Origin: UBA4877 sp002399345
GTDB taxonomy: Bacteria; Bacillota; Thermoanaerobacteria; Thermoanaerobacterales; UBA4877
DNA: 64,000 bases
Assembly: GCA_036752905.1 (NCBI GenBank)
Contig: DAIORT010000009.1
Location: 1-64,000 of the forward strand
Reading direction: 5' to 3'
Shown here: positions 34,886-43,218 of the stretch, in pieces
How positions within the stretch are numbered: position 1 is the stretch's first letter
How the letters are laid out: the number at the start of each line of letters is the position of its first letter
Position numbers and translations under genes: made by a program
The notes under the pieces: model-generated
What the model saw: the letters and a program-made list of their open reading frames with translations, nothing else
What the model was told of the DNA's origin: nothing
The model's database searches: none

Positions 34886-37203
34886 TTTTCATTCACCAAA
34901 GCCTTTGTAATAGCCTCATCTACTGTTTTGACAAAGCAGAATGTCATATCCTTCCTCACACCTGCGGTTATATCATCTAAATCTCTTTTGTTTTCAAAGG
35001 GCATAATTATCTTCCTTATCCCGGATCTATGGGCAGCTAGCACCTTTTCTTTTACTCCGCCTATAGGAAGGACTCTGCCTGTAAGGGTTATTTCACCGGT
35101 CATAGCCACATCCCTGTTTACCGGTTTCTTTGTAAGCGCAGATAACATTGCTATGGTCATGCTTATCCCTGCGGACGGTCCATCCTTGGGCACTGCACCC
35201 TCCGGCACATGTATATGTATGTCGATGTCTTTGTAAAAATCATCGACCAGTCCCAGCTCAACACTCTTGGTCCGTATATAACTAAGTCCAGCTTGAGCTG
35301 ATTCTTTCATGACATCGCCCAGCTTGCCTGTGAGTATCAGCTTACCACTACCAGGCATAACGGTTGCCTCTATTGAAAGGGTTACGCCGCCAACTGAAGT
35401 ATAGGCCAGGCCCATTACTACGCCTATTCTGTCTACCTTGTTCATCTTTTCATATTTAAACGGTGGCATACCGATATATGTTGCGATATTTTTAGCCGTC
35501 ACACTTACGCTATGGGAATCTCCCTCTACAATTTTCCTTGCGGACTTTCGTAATACAGATGCTATAGTCCGTTCCAGACTCCTCACCCCGGCTTCCCGGG
35601 TATATCCTATAACAATGGAGCGCACGGCACCCTCGGTGAATTTAATCTGACCATCTTTAAGCCCGTTTTCTTTCATCTGCTTAGGTAAAAGATGCCTTAA
35701 GGCTATCTGCACCTTTTCCTCCTCTGTATAACCCGGAATAGATATGATTTCCATTCTGTCCATAAGCGCATATGGAATAGTCTCAGCCGTATTCGCCGTA
35801 GTAATAAAGAGAACATTGGATAGATCAAAGGGCAACTCAAGATAATGGTCCCTAAAGCTTCCATTCTGCTCGGGATCCAATACCTCCAAAAGCGCCGACG
35901 CAGGATCGCCCCGGTAATCCGACCCTAGCTTATCTATCTCATCCAACAGAAAAACAGGATTATTAGACCCGGCTAATTTAAGACCGTTTATTATTCTTCC
36001 AGGCAAGGCTCCCACATAAGTTCTTCTGTGTCCCCTTATCTCAGCTTCATCTCTTATACCACCCAGGGACATCCTTACAAATTTCCGATTCATTGCCCGG
36101 GCAATAGATTTGCCCAGAGATGTTTTACCAACACCCGGCGGTCCGACAAAGCAGAGAATCGGTCCTTTCAAACTGTTTGTAAGTTTCCTAACGGCAAGAA
36201 ATTCTAGTATCCTGTCCTTTACTTTCGTAAGGCCATAGTGGTCGCTGTCCAGTTCTTTCTTTGCTTCTTTTAAGTTCAAACAATCCTCCGTACCTATAGA
36301 CCAAGGCAAATCAAGTATACAATCCAGATACTCCCTTACAATAGGTGCTTCCGGGGAACCATAGGGCATCTTCTCCAGTCTTCCCAATTCCTTAAATGCT
36401 TTTTCATCAGCCTCGCCACTTAAGTTCAGAGATTTAAGTCTCCTGGAATACTCCTCTATCTCGTTCCCGTCCTTGGCTCCTTCACCTAATTCCTCTTTTA
36501 TTACTTTTAATTGTTCACGCAAAAAATAGTCTTTCTCCACCTTGTCTATAGTACCCCTAACCTTGTCGTCAATCTTTTCCTCCATCTCCATGATATCTAA
36601 CTCTTTAATCAAAATCTTAAGCACGAGCTCCAGTCTTTGCCTGACATCCGTCATTTCCAAAAGCGCCTGCTTATCTTCCGATTTAACTGCAATATTAGAT
36701 ATTACTATATCAATAAATTTATTCGGGTCATCAATAGATTGAAGATTAAAAGCCGTATAAGGCGTCATCCGTTTGACATATTCCTCATAACTCTCAAATT
36801 TCTTCAACACACTGCGCATCAAAGCTTCAATAGTTTCATCTTTTTCCACTCGTACTTCTGTGATATCCTCTATTTCGGCTTCAATATAATGCGCATTATC
36901 CGTAGGATTAATCATCCTGCCCCGCTTGATACCCTCGGCCATTATTCTTACCAAATCTCCCGACGGTTTTAATATCTGCTTAACCTTTGCTATCGTACCG
37001 GTCACATGCAGATCATTCCAAACGGGATCATCAATCTCAGGATCTTTCTGCGCACAGAGAAAGATCTCCCGATCACCTGCCATTGCTGCATTAACCGCCG
37101 AGACAGACTTTTCTCGTCCCACATCAAAATTGATAACGGTATGCGGGAAAACAACAACTCCGCGAAGAGGTATTATAGGTAATTTGTATCTAACATCGCT
37201 CAC
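34882..37203 (-). CDS. lon: ATP-dependent protease Lon
   Basis: 773 residues, LonA architecture: N-terminal substrate domain (LPIIPLRGVVVFPHTV...), AAA+ with Walker A GPPGVGKT and Walker B VFLLDEIDK, and a C-terminal serine protease with KDGPSAG containing the catalytic Ser and the catalytic Lys in GGVKEKVLAAHRSG. Degrades misfolded and regulatory proteins. The start is GTG, overlapping the murJ stop by one base (TAGTG), with AAGGAG about 12 bases upstream inside murJ. In an operon murJ-lon-engB. Confidence 0.96.
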   Translation of the reverse strand: MSDVRYKLPIIPLRGVVVFPHTVINFDVGREKSVSAVNAAMAGDREIFLCAQKDPEIDDPVWNDLHVTGTIAKVKQILKPSGDLVRIMAEGIKRGRMINPTDNAHYIEAEIEDITEVRVEKDETIEALMRSVLKKFESYEEYVKRMTPYTAFNLQSIDDPNKFIDIVISNIAVKSEDKQALLEMTDVRQRLELVLKILIKELDIMEMEEKIDDKVRGTIDKVEKDYFLREQLKVIKEELGEGAKDGNEIEEYSRRLKSLNLSGEADEKAFKELGRLEKMPYGSPEAPIVREYLDCILDLPWSIGTEDCLNLKEAKKELDSDHYGLTKVKDRILEFLAVRKLTNSLKGPILCFVGPPGVGKTSLGKSIARAMNRKFVRMSLGGIRDEAEIRGHRRTYVGALPGRIINGLKLAGSNNPVFLLDEIDKLGSDYRGDPASALLEVLDPEQNGSFRDHYLELPFDLSNVLFITTANTAETIPYALMDRMEIISIPGYTEEEKVQIALRHLLPKQMKENGLKDGQIKFTEGAVRSIVIGYTREAGVRSLERTIASVLRKSARKIVEGDSHSVSVTAKNIATYIGMPPFKYEKMNKVDRIGVVMGLAYTSVGGVTLSIEATVMPGSGKLILTGKLGDVMKESAQAGLSYIRTKSVELGLVDDFYKDIDIHIHVPEGAVPKDGPSAGISMTIAMLSALTKKPVNRDVAMTGEITLTGRVLPIGGVKEKVLAAHRSGIRKIIMPFENKRDLDDITAGVRKDMTFCFVKTVDEAITKALVNEK

Positions 37204-38774
37204 TATTTCTTGATTCTCCTTTTGATCATATCCATAATAACGTCAAGTTCGTCTATCTTAAGAATGTAGGACATTAAAACAAAAACTGCGACCCCAACTA
37301 TAATTGAGCCTCCTGTACTTATAAGCTGGCTCATCTTTGATACCTCCCCTAAAACCGAGGTTAACCCGGAATAGGAAAAATATACGCACACACCCATAAT
37401 GGCAGAGGCAACCGCACTCTTGCCAAATGTTTTTATTACTCCTCCCAAACCTATTTCACCTACTTTTTTACTCAAAATATATAAGAGCATAATCATATTT
37501 ATAATACCTGCCAGCGAATATGAAAATGCAATTCCACCCAAGGCCAGGTTTGAAAATCTTACAAATGCCAAATTCAGAATGATGTTTATCCCCACGGCAA
37601 TAGCGCCGATAATTACAGGAGTACGCGTATCTTTAATTGCATAAAATCCGCGGGTTATTACCTGAATGGCGGAATATGCAAACAAACCCAGTGAATAAAA
37701 TATTAAGGTAAATGCCGTAAGCCTTACATTGGCCTCCGTAAAACTCCCGCTTTTAAACAGCAACCTCACTATCGGCTGACTAAGCACAATAAGCCCTACA
37801 CTGGAAGGTACCGTAATAAACAGTATGCTTCCCAATCCCTGGGAAAATGTCGATTTAAAACCCTTATAATCGGCAACCGAAACCTGTCTTGTCATCGTAG
37901 GGAAAAAGGCGGTTGATATAGCCATGGCAAATATGCCCAGCGGCAGCTGATATAATCTGTTTGCATACCTTAGAGCCGTTATACTTCCTGCACTAAGCCC
38001 GGATGCTATATTCTGGTTAACAATAAGGTTTATCTGTGTTATAGACAATCCTATCAATGCGGGGATCACCAGGCCGATAATTTGTTTAAAACCTTCATTA
38101 TGTATATCAAGGTTAAACCGAAAACGCCCGGTGGCATGTTTGACTGTTGAAAAATACTGGGTCAGCACATTCCCTGCAGCACCAATAAGCACTCCTACGG
38201 CCAGGCCGTATACACCGATCTTTTTCCCCAGCATAAGTGCCCCGGCAATTATGCCTATGTTATATACGATCGGTCCAAATGCCGACGCCGTAAATTCCTG
38301 ATATGAATTAAGTATACCGGACTCCAAGCCGGCTATTGCCGTCATCATAACGGCAGAGAACATGACTCTGGTTAGCTTAGTGGTAAGCGCCAAGGTTTTT
38401 CCTGTAAATTTATACGCAACCAGCGGAACAAGATAGGGAGCAAATATAATGCCGACAACCGTCATTATTAAAAGAAGGCAGAACACCACGCTAATAAAAA
38501 TACTTGCTACCTCCCAACCCTCTTTCTCCTTATCTTTTGCTAAATATGAAGAAAACACAGGAATAAAACCTGAGCTTAACGCACCCCCAACCAGAAGATA
38601 ATACATAAGATCAGGTACGGAAAACGCAGCATAAAACGCATCCGTTACATAACTGGAACCAAAAATATTTGCAATAGCAGCTTCTCTTACAAAACCGAGT
38701 ACCCTACTTACAGTTATTGTTACCATAAGCAGTACTGCTGCTTTTGTTGCGGTCTTCTGTGGCTCGGTGCTCAT
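37203..38774 (-). CDS. murJ: Lipid II flippase MurJ
   Basis: 523 residues with about 14 TM segments of the MOP/MVF fold. Diagnostic stretches are SRVLGFVREAAIANIFGSSYVTDAFYAAFSVPDLMYYLLVGGALSSGFIPVF and RFDQ-type region RYANRLYQLPLGIFAMAISTAFFPTMTRQ. Flips the peptidoglycan precursor lipid II. It leads the unit with lon and engB, an unusual partner for those quality-control genes. Confidence 0.93.
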   Translation of the reverse strand: MSTEPQKTATKAAVLLMVTITVSRVLGFVREAAIANIFGSSYVTDAFYAAFSVPDLMYYLLVGGALSSGFIPVFSSYLAKDKEKEGWEVASIFISVVFCLLLIMTVVGIIFAPYLVPLVAYKFTGKTLALTTKLTRVMFSAVMMTAIAGLESGILNSYQEFTASAFGPIVYNIGIIAGALMLGKKIGVYGLAVGVLIGAAGNVLTQYFSTVKHATGRFRFNLDIHNEGFKQIIGLVIPALIGLSITQINLIVNQNIASGLSAGSITALRYANRLYQLPLGIFAMAISTAFFPTMTRQVSVADYKGFKSTFSQGLGSILFITVPSSVGLIVLSQPIVRLLFKSGSFTEANVRLTAFTLIFYSLGLFAYSAIQVITRGFYAIKDTRTPVIIGAIAVGINIILNLAFVRFSNLALGGIAFSYSLAGIINMIMLLYILSKKVGEIGLGGVIKTFGKSAVASAIMGVCVYFSYSGLTSVLGEVSKMSQLISTGGSIIVGVAVFVLMSYILKIDELDVIMDMIKRRIKK

Positions 38775-38816
38775 CTTTATCCCCTTTCTTAAATCTCATT
38801 TGGTATTATATCATAA

Positions 38817-38850
38817 GCAAAAAAAAATAACCATGGCGTAAACCATGGCT
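38817..38850 (-). terminator. Terminator after clpX
   Basis: Minus strand GCCATGG-TTTACG-CCATGG followed by T, A and a long T-run, about 30 bases after the clpX stop. The stem arms are the palindrome CCATGG. It separates the tig-clpP-clpX unit from murJ-lon-engB. Confidence 0.75.
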
Positions 38851-38878
38851 TTTTTTGTTCAATTAAACCAAAGGGATG

Positions 38879-40153
38879 TCAAGAAGCCGATTCCTTTTTC
38901 TTCTTAGCACGCTTCTTCCCTTTTTGTTCAGTCAAAACCAGCGTAGGAGCTACACCATCATTTATAGTCTCTTTTGTGATAATACATTTTTCAACATCAT
39001 CACGGGATGGTATCTCATACATGATGTTCATCATCAGCTCCTCCATAATGGATCTCAAACCCCTTGCACCTATGCCTCTGGCCAAGGCTTTTTCCGCTAT
39101 GGCCTTAAGACTGTCCTTTTCAAATTCCAACTTGACATTATCCATCTCAAACAGCTTTTGATATTGCTTGACTACCGCATTTTTAGGCTGAGTGAGTATC
39201 TTCATCATGGCATCCTTGTCCAGCGAATCCAAGGTAACGGATATAGGCACACGCCCGATAAACTCGGGAATCAAGCCATATTTCAGCAGATCCTGAGGCA
39301 TCGTTTGTTTTAAAATTTCTCCTATTTTCTTATCGCCCTTACTGTTAACCATAGCCTCAAAACCTATGGAGTTAGTACCGATCCTGTGTTCTATCACTTT
39401 ATCTATACCGTCAAAAGCTCCACCGCAGATAAACAATATATTTGTCGTATCTATCTGTATAAACTCCTGATGTGGATGCTTACGGCCGCCCTGAGGCGGA
39501 ACATTGGCCACCGTGCCCTCTAATATCTTAAGGAGAGCCTGCTGAACACCCTCGCCGGATACATCCCTTGTGATGGACGGATTCTCGGATTTTCTGGCTA
39601 TCTTATCTATCTCATCAATATATACAATACCCTTTTCAGCTCTCTCCACATCATAATCCGCATTCTGGATAAGCCTCAGAAGAATATTCTCTACGTCTTC
39701 ACCAACATACCCTGCTTCAGTAAGAGTAGTGGCATCAGCTATAGCAAAAGGAACATTTAGCATTTTAGCCAATGTCTGTGCTAAGAGTGTTTTACCTGAC
39801 CCTGTAGGACCTAAAAGCAGAATGTTACTCTTTTGCAACTCGACTTCATTACTCTTCGCCCTGTAATTTATCCTCTTATAATGGTTATACACAGCTACAG
39901 ATAATGCTAACTTGGCATCATCCTGACCTATTATATAATCATCAAGATAATCTTTAATTTCTTTCGGCCGGGGAAGTTCACTGAGCTCAACATCGGCATC
40001 CTCTTCAAATTCTTCATCTATTATCTCCTGACACAGCTCAATGCACTCATCACATATATAGACGCCGGGACCTGCAACCAATCTCTTAACCTGATCCTGT
40101 GACTTCCCGCAGAATGAACATTTCAGTTGCTTCTGGTTTTCATACTTTGCCAT
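38879..40153 (-). CDS. clpX: ATP-dependent Clp protease ATP-binding subunit ClpX
   Basis: 424 residues. N-terminal zinc-binding domain (CSFCGKSQDQVKRLVAGPGVYICDECIELC), Walker A GPTGSGKT, Walker B VYIDEIDK, sensor/arginine segment ITRDVSGEGVQQALLK, and the C-terminal domain with ARGIGARGLRSIMEE. The unfoldase threads substrates into ClpP through its IGF-type loop (IGTNSIGF region). The ATG at 40153 has GAGG seven bases upstream; an adjacent ATG one codon earlier and a GTG at 40168 are less likely. Directly follows clpP. Confidence 0.97.
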   Translation of the reverse strand: MAKYENQKQLKCSFCGKSQDQVKRLVAGPGVYICDECIELCQEIIDEEFEEDADVELSELPRPKEIKDYLDDYIIGQDDAKLALSVAVYNHYKRINYRAKSNEVELQKSNILLLGPTGSGKTLLAQTLAKMLNVPFAIADATTLTEAGYVGEDVENILLRLIQNADYDVERAEKGIVYIDEIDKIARKSENPSITRDVSGEGVQQALLKILEGTVANVPPQGGRKHPHQEFIQIDTTNILFICGGAFDGIDKVIEHRIGTNSIGFEAMVNSKGDKKIGEILKQTMPQDLLKYGLIPEFIGRVPISVTLDSLDKDAMMKILTQPKNAVVKQYQKLFEMDNVKLEFEKDSLKAIAEKALARGIGARGLRSIMEELMMNIMYEIPSRDDVEKCIITKETINDGVAPTLVLTEQKGKKRAKKKKESAS

Positions 40154-40164
40154 CATTTCACCTC

Positions 40165-40749
40165 TCACTTATGCTTAACAATGATATCATCTATCAAACC
40201 GTAGTCCTTTGCCTCTTGCGCAGTCATAAAATGATCCCTCTCTGTATCAATCTTGACTTTTTCAAGCGGCTGCCCGGTTCTCTCTGATAATATCTTATTC
40301 ATCTTCTGCTTAATATGCATAATGTGCTCGGCATGAATTTGAATATCAGTGGCCTGGCCTTGCATACCACCCAGCGGCTGATGAATCAATATCTCACTGT
40401 TTGGAAGTGCCATCCTTTTTCCTTTTTCACCCGCAGCTAATAAAAATGCACCCATTGACGCAGCCATACCTATAGCTATGGTCGTCACCGGTGATTTGAT
40501 ATATTCCATCGTGTCATAAATACCCATGCCTGCAGTGATCGATCCACCCGGACTATTTATATACAGAAAGATGTCTTTATCGGGATCTTCAGATTCCAGA
40601 AATAACAATTGAGCAATTACAAGACTAGCGGTTGTATCATTGATTTCATCCCCTAAGAATACTATTCGCTCACGAAGTAGCCGTGAAAATATGTCATATG
40701 ACCTTTCACCGTGGTTTGTCTGTTCAATTACTACCGGAACCAAACTCAT
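40165..40749 (-). CDS. clpP: ATP-dependent Clp protease proteolytic subunit
   Basis: 194 residues, ClpP length. Catalytic Ser in GMAASMGAFLLAAG, His in NSEILIHQPLGG, and Asp near TERDHFMTAQEAKDYGLID. Forms the tetradecameric barrel partnered by ClpX. It overlaps the tig stop by four bases and leads into clpX. Confidence 0.97.
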   Translation of the reverse strand: MSLVPVVIEQTNHGERSYDIFSRLLRERIVFLGDEINDTTASLVIAQLLFLESEDPDKDIFLYINSPGGSITAGMGIYDTMEYIKSPVTTIAIGMAASMGAFLLAAGEKGKRMALPNSEILIHQPLGGMQGQATDIQIHAEHIMHIKQKMNKILSERTGQPLEKVKIDTERDHFMTAQEAKDYGLIDDIIVKHK

Positions 40750-42089
40750 TTTTCCTCAACCCTTTCCTTTGATTGTTTACCTTCCGACTGCTTTTCTTTT
40801 GCTTCTTTTACCGGCTTTGCCGCATTTACCAACATCTTGATACTCTTTCTCATTTTAAGATTATCACTGATGTATTCCTTGTAATCATCCGTTATGGATT
40901 TCTTGAACTTATCAGGATTCTGATAATCTTTCGATACTACATCAATCTCTGCATTGATCTCTTCATCGGTTACATCAATTTTTTCTTCCTGCGATATTTT
41001 CTCAAGTACCAGAGAAGTTTTGACATTATTAGAAGCATCCTTGCGCATATTTTCTCTGAATTTATCTTTTGAAGTACCTGTTACCTCAAAGTATTTGTCC
41101 AAAGTTATCCCCTGGTATCTAAGATTCATATCCACATTTTTCTCCATGGAATCCAGTTCATGCTCAATCATTACATCAGGTATATCTACTTTTGCGTTGT
41201 CAACAATCTTCTGTATTACGTTGTTAGAAAACTCGTTTTCTGTTCTTTCTTTATCTTCTTCTTCCAACTTCTTTTTTATATCTTCTTTCAGGTCTTTGAG
41301 TGTATCAAACTCACTCACATCCTTAGCAAATTCATCATCAGCTTCAGGAAGTTCTTTATATTTAATCTCCTTCACAGTCACCTTAAACAATGCATCTTTT
41401 CCGGCCAGATCCTTTGAACTATAATTATCCGGGAAACGCACTTTTATGTCCGCATTCTCATTTTGCTTTTTACCTATAAGCTGATCTTCAAAACCATCTA
41501 TAAAGGTATGAGAACCTATAACAAGGTTATAGTTTTCTGCCTTTCCTCCCTCAAAAGGAACATTATCAACAAACCCTTCATAATCAATTACCACATTGTC
41601 GCCGTCTTGTATTGGCCTGTCATCTGCTGAAACCATGCGGGCATTTTGATCCCTCATCTTGTTAAGTTTATTTTCTATGTCCTCATCTTTTACATTATAC
41701 TCGGTTTTCTCTACTTCTATACCCTTATAATCACCGAGCTTTACATCCGGCTTAACGGTTACGTCAGCCGTAATTACCAAATCAACATCTTCACCAATTT
41801 GTTTAATATCAATTGTAGGTTGATCTATAGGCTCAATTTTTGTCTCTTTAACAGCATCTCTATAGACATCGGGAAATAACAAATCTATGGCATCTTCATA
41901 AAAAATTCCTTCACCATAATAACGCTCTACAATCTTTAACGGCGCTTTACCTTTTCTAAAACCTGGAATGCTAAATTTTGATACGTTCTTCCTATAAGCC
42001 TTTTTCACGGCATCCTTAAATTTATCTGATGATATATTAAATTCAAGGGTTGCAACATTATTTTCCACTTTTTTTAATTCAAAACCCAT
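40746..42089 (-). CDS. tig: Trigger factor
   Basis: 447 residues. N-terminal ribosome-binding signature FSIPGFRKGKAP (family GFRxGKxP), FKBP-like prolyl isomerase domain around DGDNVVIDYEGFVDNVPFEGGKAENYNLVIGS, and a helical C-terminal chaperone domain with a Lys/Glu-rich tail. Binds nascent chains at the ribosome. The ATG at 42089 has AAGGAGG upstream. First gene of tig-clpP-clpX. Confidence 0.96.
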   Translation of the reverse strand: MGFELKKVENNVATLEFNISSDKFKDAVKKAYRKNVSKFSIPGFRKGKAPLKIVERYYGEGIFYEDAIDLLFPDVYRDAVKETKIEPIDQPTIDIKQIGEDVDLVITADVTVKPDVKLGDYKGIEVEKTEYNVKDEDIENKLNKMRDQNARMVSADDRPIQDGDNVVIDYEGFVDNVPFEGGKAENYNLVIGSHTFIDGFEDQLIGKKQNENADIKVRFPDNYSSKDLAGKDALFKVTVKEIKYKELPEADDEFAKDVSEFDTLKDLKEDIKKKLEEEDKERTENEFSNNVIQKIVDNAKVDIPDVMIEHELDSMEKNVDMNLRYQGITLDKYFEVTGTSKDKFRENMRKDASNNVKTSLVLEKISQEEKIDVTDEEINAEIDVVSKDYQNPDKFKKSITDDYKEYISDNLKMRKSIKMLVNAAKPVKEAKEKQSEGKQSKERVEEK

Positions 42090-42131
42090 TCTTATCCTCC
42101 TTACAAAGTATACGGCAATTCTGCTAACATT

Positions 42132-42159
42132 ATTATACCTCAAATTCGTTATGTGTCAA
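42132..42159 (-). promoter_or_regulatory. Promoter of tig-clpP-clpX
   Basis: Minus strand TTGACA (42154-42159), 16 bases, TATAAT (42132-42137), both hexamers perfect. The leader is about 40 bases. Confidence 0.8.
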
Positions 42160-42207
42160 AATAAAAAAACATATAAATAACGCAATAACGGCTAATCATT
42201 ACCTTTT

Positions 42208-42624
42208 TTAAGCTTCGTTCTGTTTTTTAAGTAAGTCCCTGATCTCAGCAAGAAGCTCTTCCGATTTTGTAGGCTCGACTATCTCTTCCTCAACTTCTTC
42301 TTTTGGATGAAGCATATCCTTTGCATTATTCACAAACTTTATAAAAAAGAATAGTGACAATGCAATCGCAATAAAATTAAGAACCGACTGCAAGAATGCA
42401 CCATATGTAAGAACTATATCAGCAGATCCCGGAACTGGAATAGTTAATTTTAGGTTGGCAATATTAATTCGTCCCAGGATAATACTCAAAAGTGGCATTA
42501 TAATGTCATTAACCAAAGAGGTAATGATCGAACTGAACGCACCGCCAAGCACAACGCCGACTGCCAAGTCAAGAACATTACCTCTCATTGCAAATTCGCG
42601 GAATTCTTCAAATATCTTTTTTAT
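42208..42624 (-). CDS. mscL: Large-conductance mechanosensitive channel, apparent AUA start
   Basis: 138 residues if started at the AUA codon at 42622-42624. MscL gates under membrane tension to relieve osmotic downshift. TM1 is LDLAVGVVLGGAFSSIITSLVNDIIMPLL, TM2 is FLQSVLNFIAIALSLFFFIKFV, and the C-terminal helix is EELLAEIRDLLKKQ. The only ATG (42588) would begin at MRGN, removing the N-terminal amphipathic helix, and has no ribosome site. Upstream in frame the codons read KKIFEEFREFA, exactly the family's N-terminus, preceded by an ATA codon and, seven bases earlier, AAGGGGG. No ATG, GTG or TTG is available there. Either a rare AUA start or a sequence error. Confidence 0.9.
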   Translation of the reverse strand: MKKIFEEFREFAMRGNVLDLAVGVVLGGAFSSIITSLVNDIIMPLLSIILGRINIANLKLTIPVPGSADIVLTYGAFLQSVLNFIAIALSLFFFIKFVNNAKDMLHPKEEVEEEIVEPTKSEELLAEIRDLLKKQNEA

Positions 42625-42639
42625 TTGTATACCCCCTTA

Positions 42640-43218
42640 ATACTTTTTATTTAATAATATATCTGAGATGTTATAATCTTCAACTTTATTATCAACATTC
42701 AGGTATTTAGTTCATGTCCGTCTCATCATTCCCACTAATTCTCTTAAGCCATCTTCAAGATAGCTGATTTTTCAATAAGTATTGTCCCTCCTTATAATTC
42801 ACTTTACCCGTTAATATAATTAGCCGTATCAACGGTTTTTGCTCTTGTGGAACAAAAGATTCTTTCTACAAATTGATGCATCTTAACTCATAATAGAATT
42901 ATACCTTTTTCATCACCTAACTGCAAATAAAAGCCAGCACAAAATTGTATATAATAACAAGTTTACTATTATTTGCGCCTATTTTAATTTTAATCCTCTA
43001 ATTTTATATTCTAAATCTTCCAGTAGAGGCAAATGATGATATTCGTCGGTTTCCAAGCACAAAACACAATATGCGGAAACATCGGTGCCAATTCATATTA
43101 AATGATTCCGTTTGCCTCGACAACTTATAAAGCACTCTATCCATTCTCGGCTACCATAGAACATATATTTAAAACTATTATTATCAAGTTTAAATATTGT
43201 GCCATTAGTACAAAAGTA
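42640..43218. other. Gene-free stretch with a decayed reading frame
   Basis: No intact gene, RNA or mobile element recognised. On the minus strand 42979-43092 is open for 37 codons (GTDVSAYCVLCLETDEYHH, then LPLLEDLEYKIRGLKLK and a stop) but begins right after a TGA and has no start codon, so it may be the C-terminal remnant of a lost gene. The remainder is AT-rich. Confidence 0.3.

Noticed and set aside
42090..42143. Longer trigger factor starting at 42143
   Set aside because: It would begin upstream of or within the promoter; AAGGAGG and the conserved MGFELKK start support 42089.
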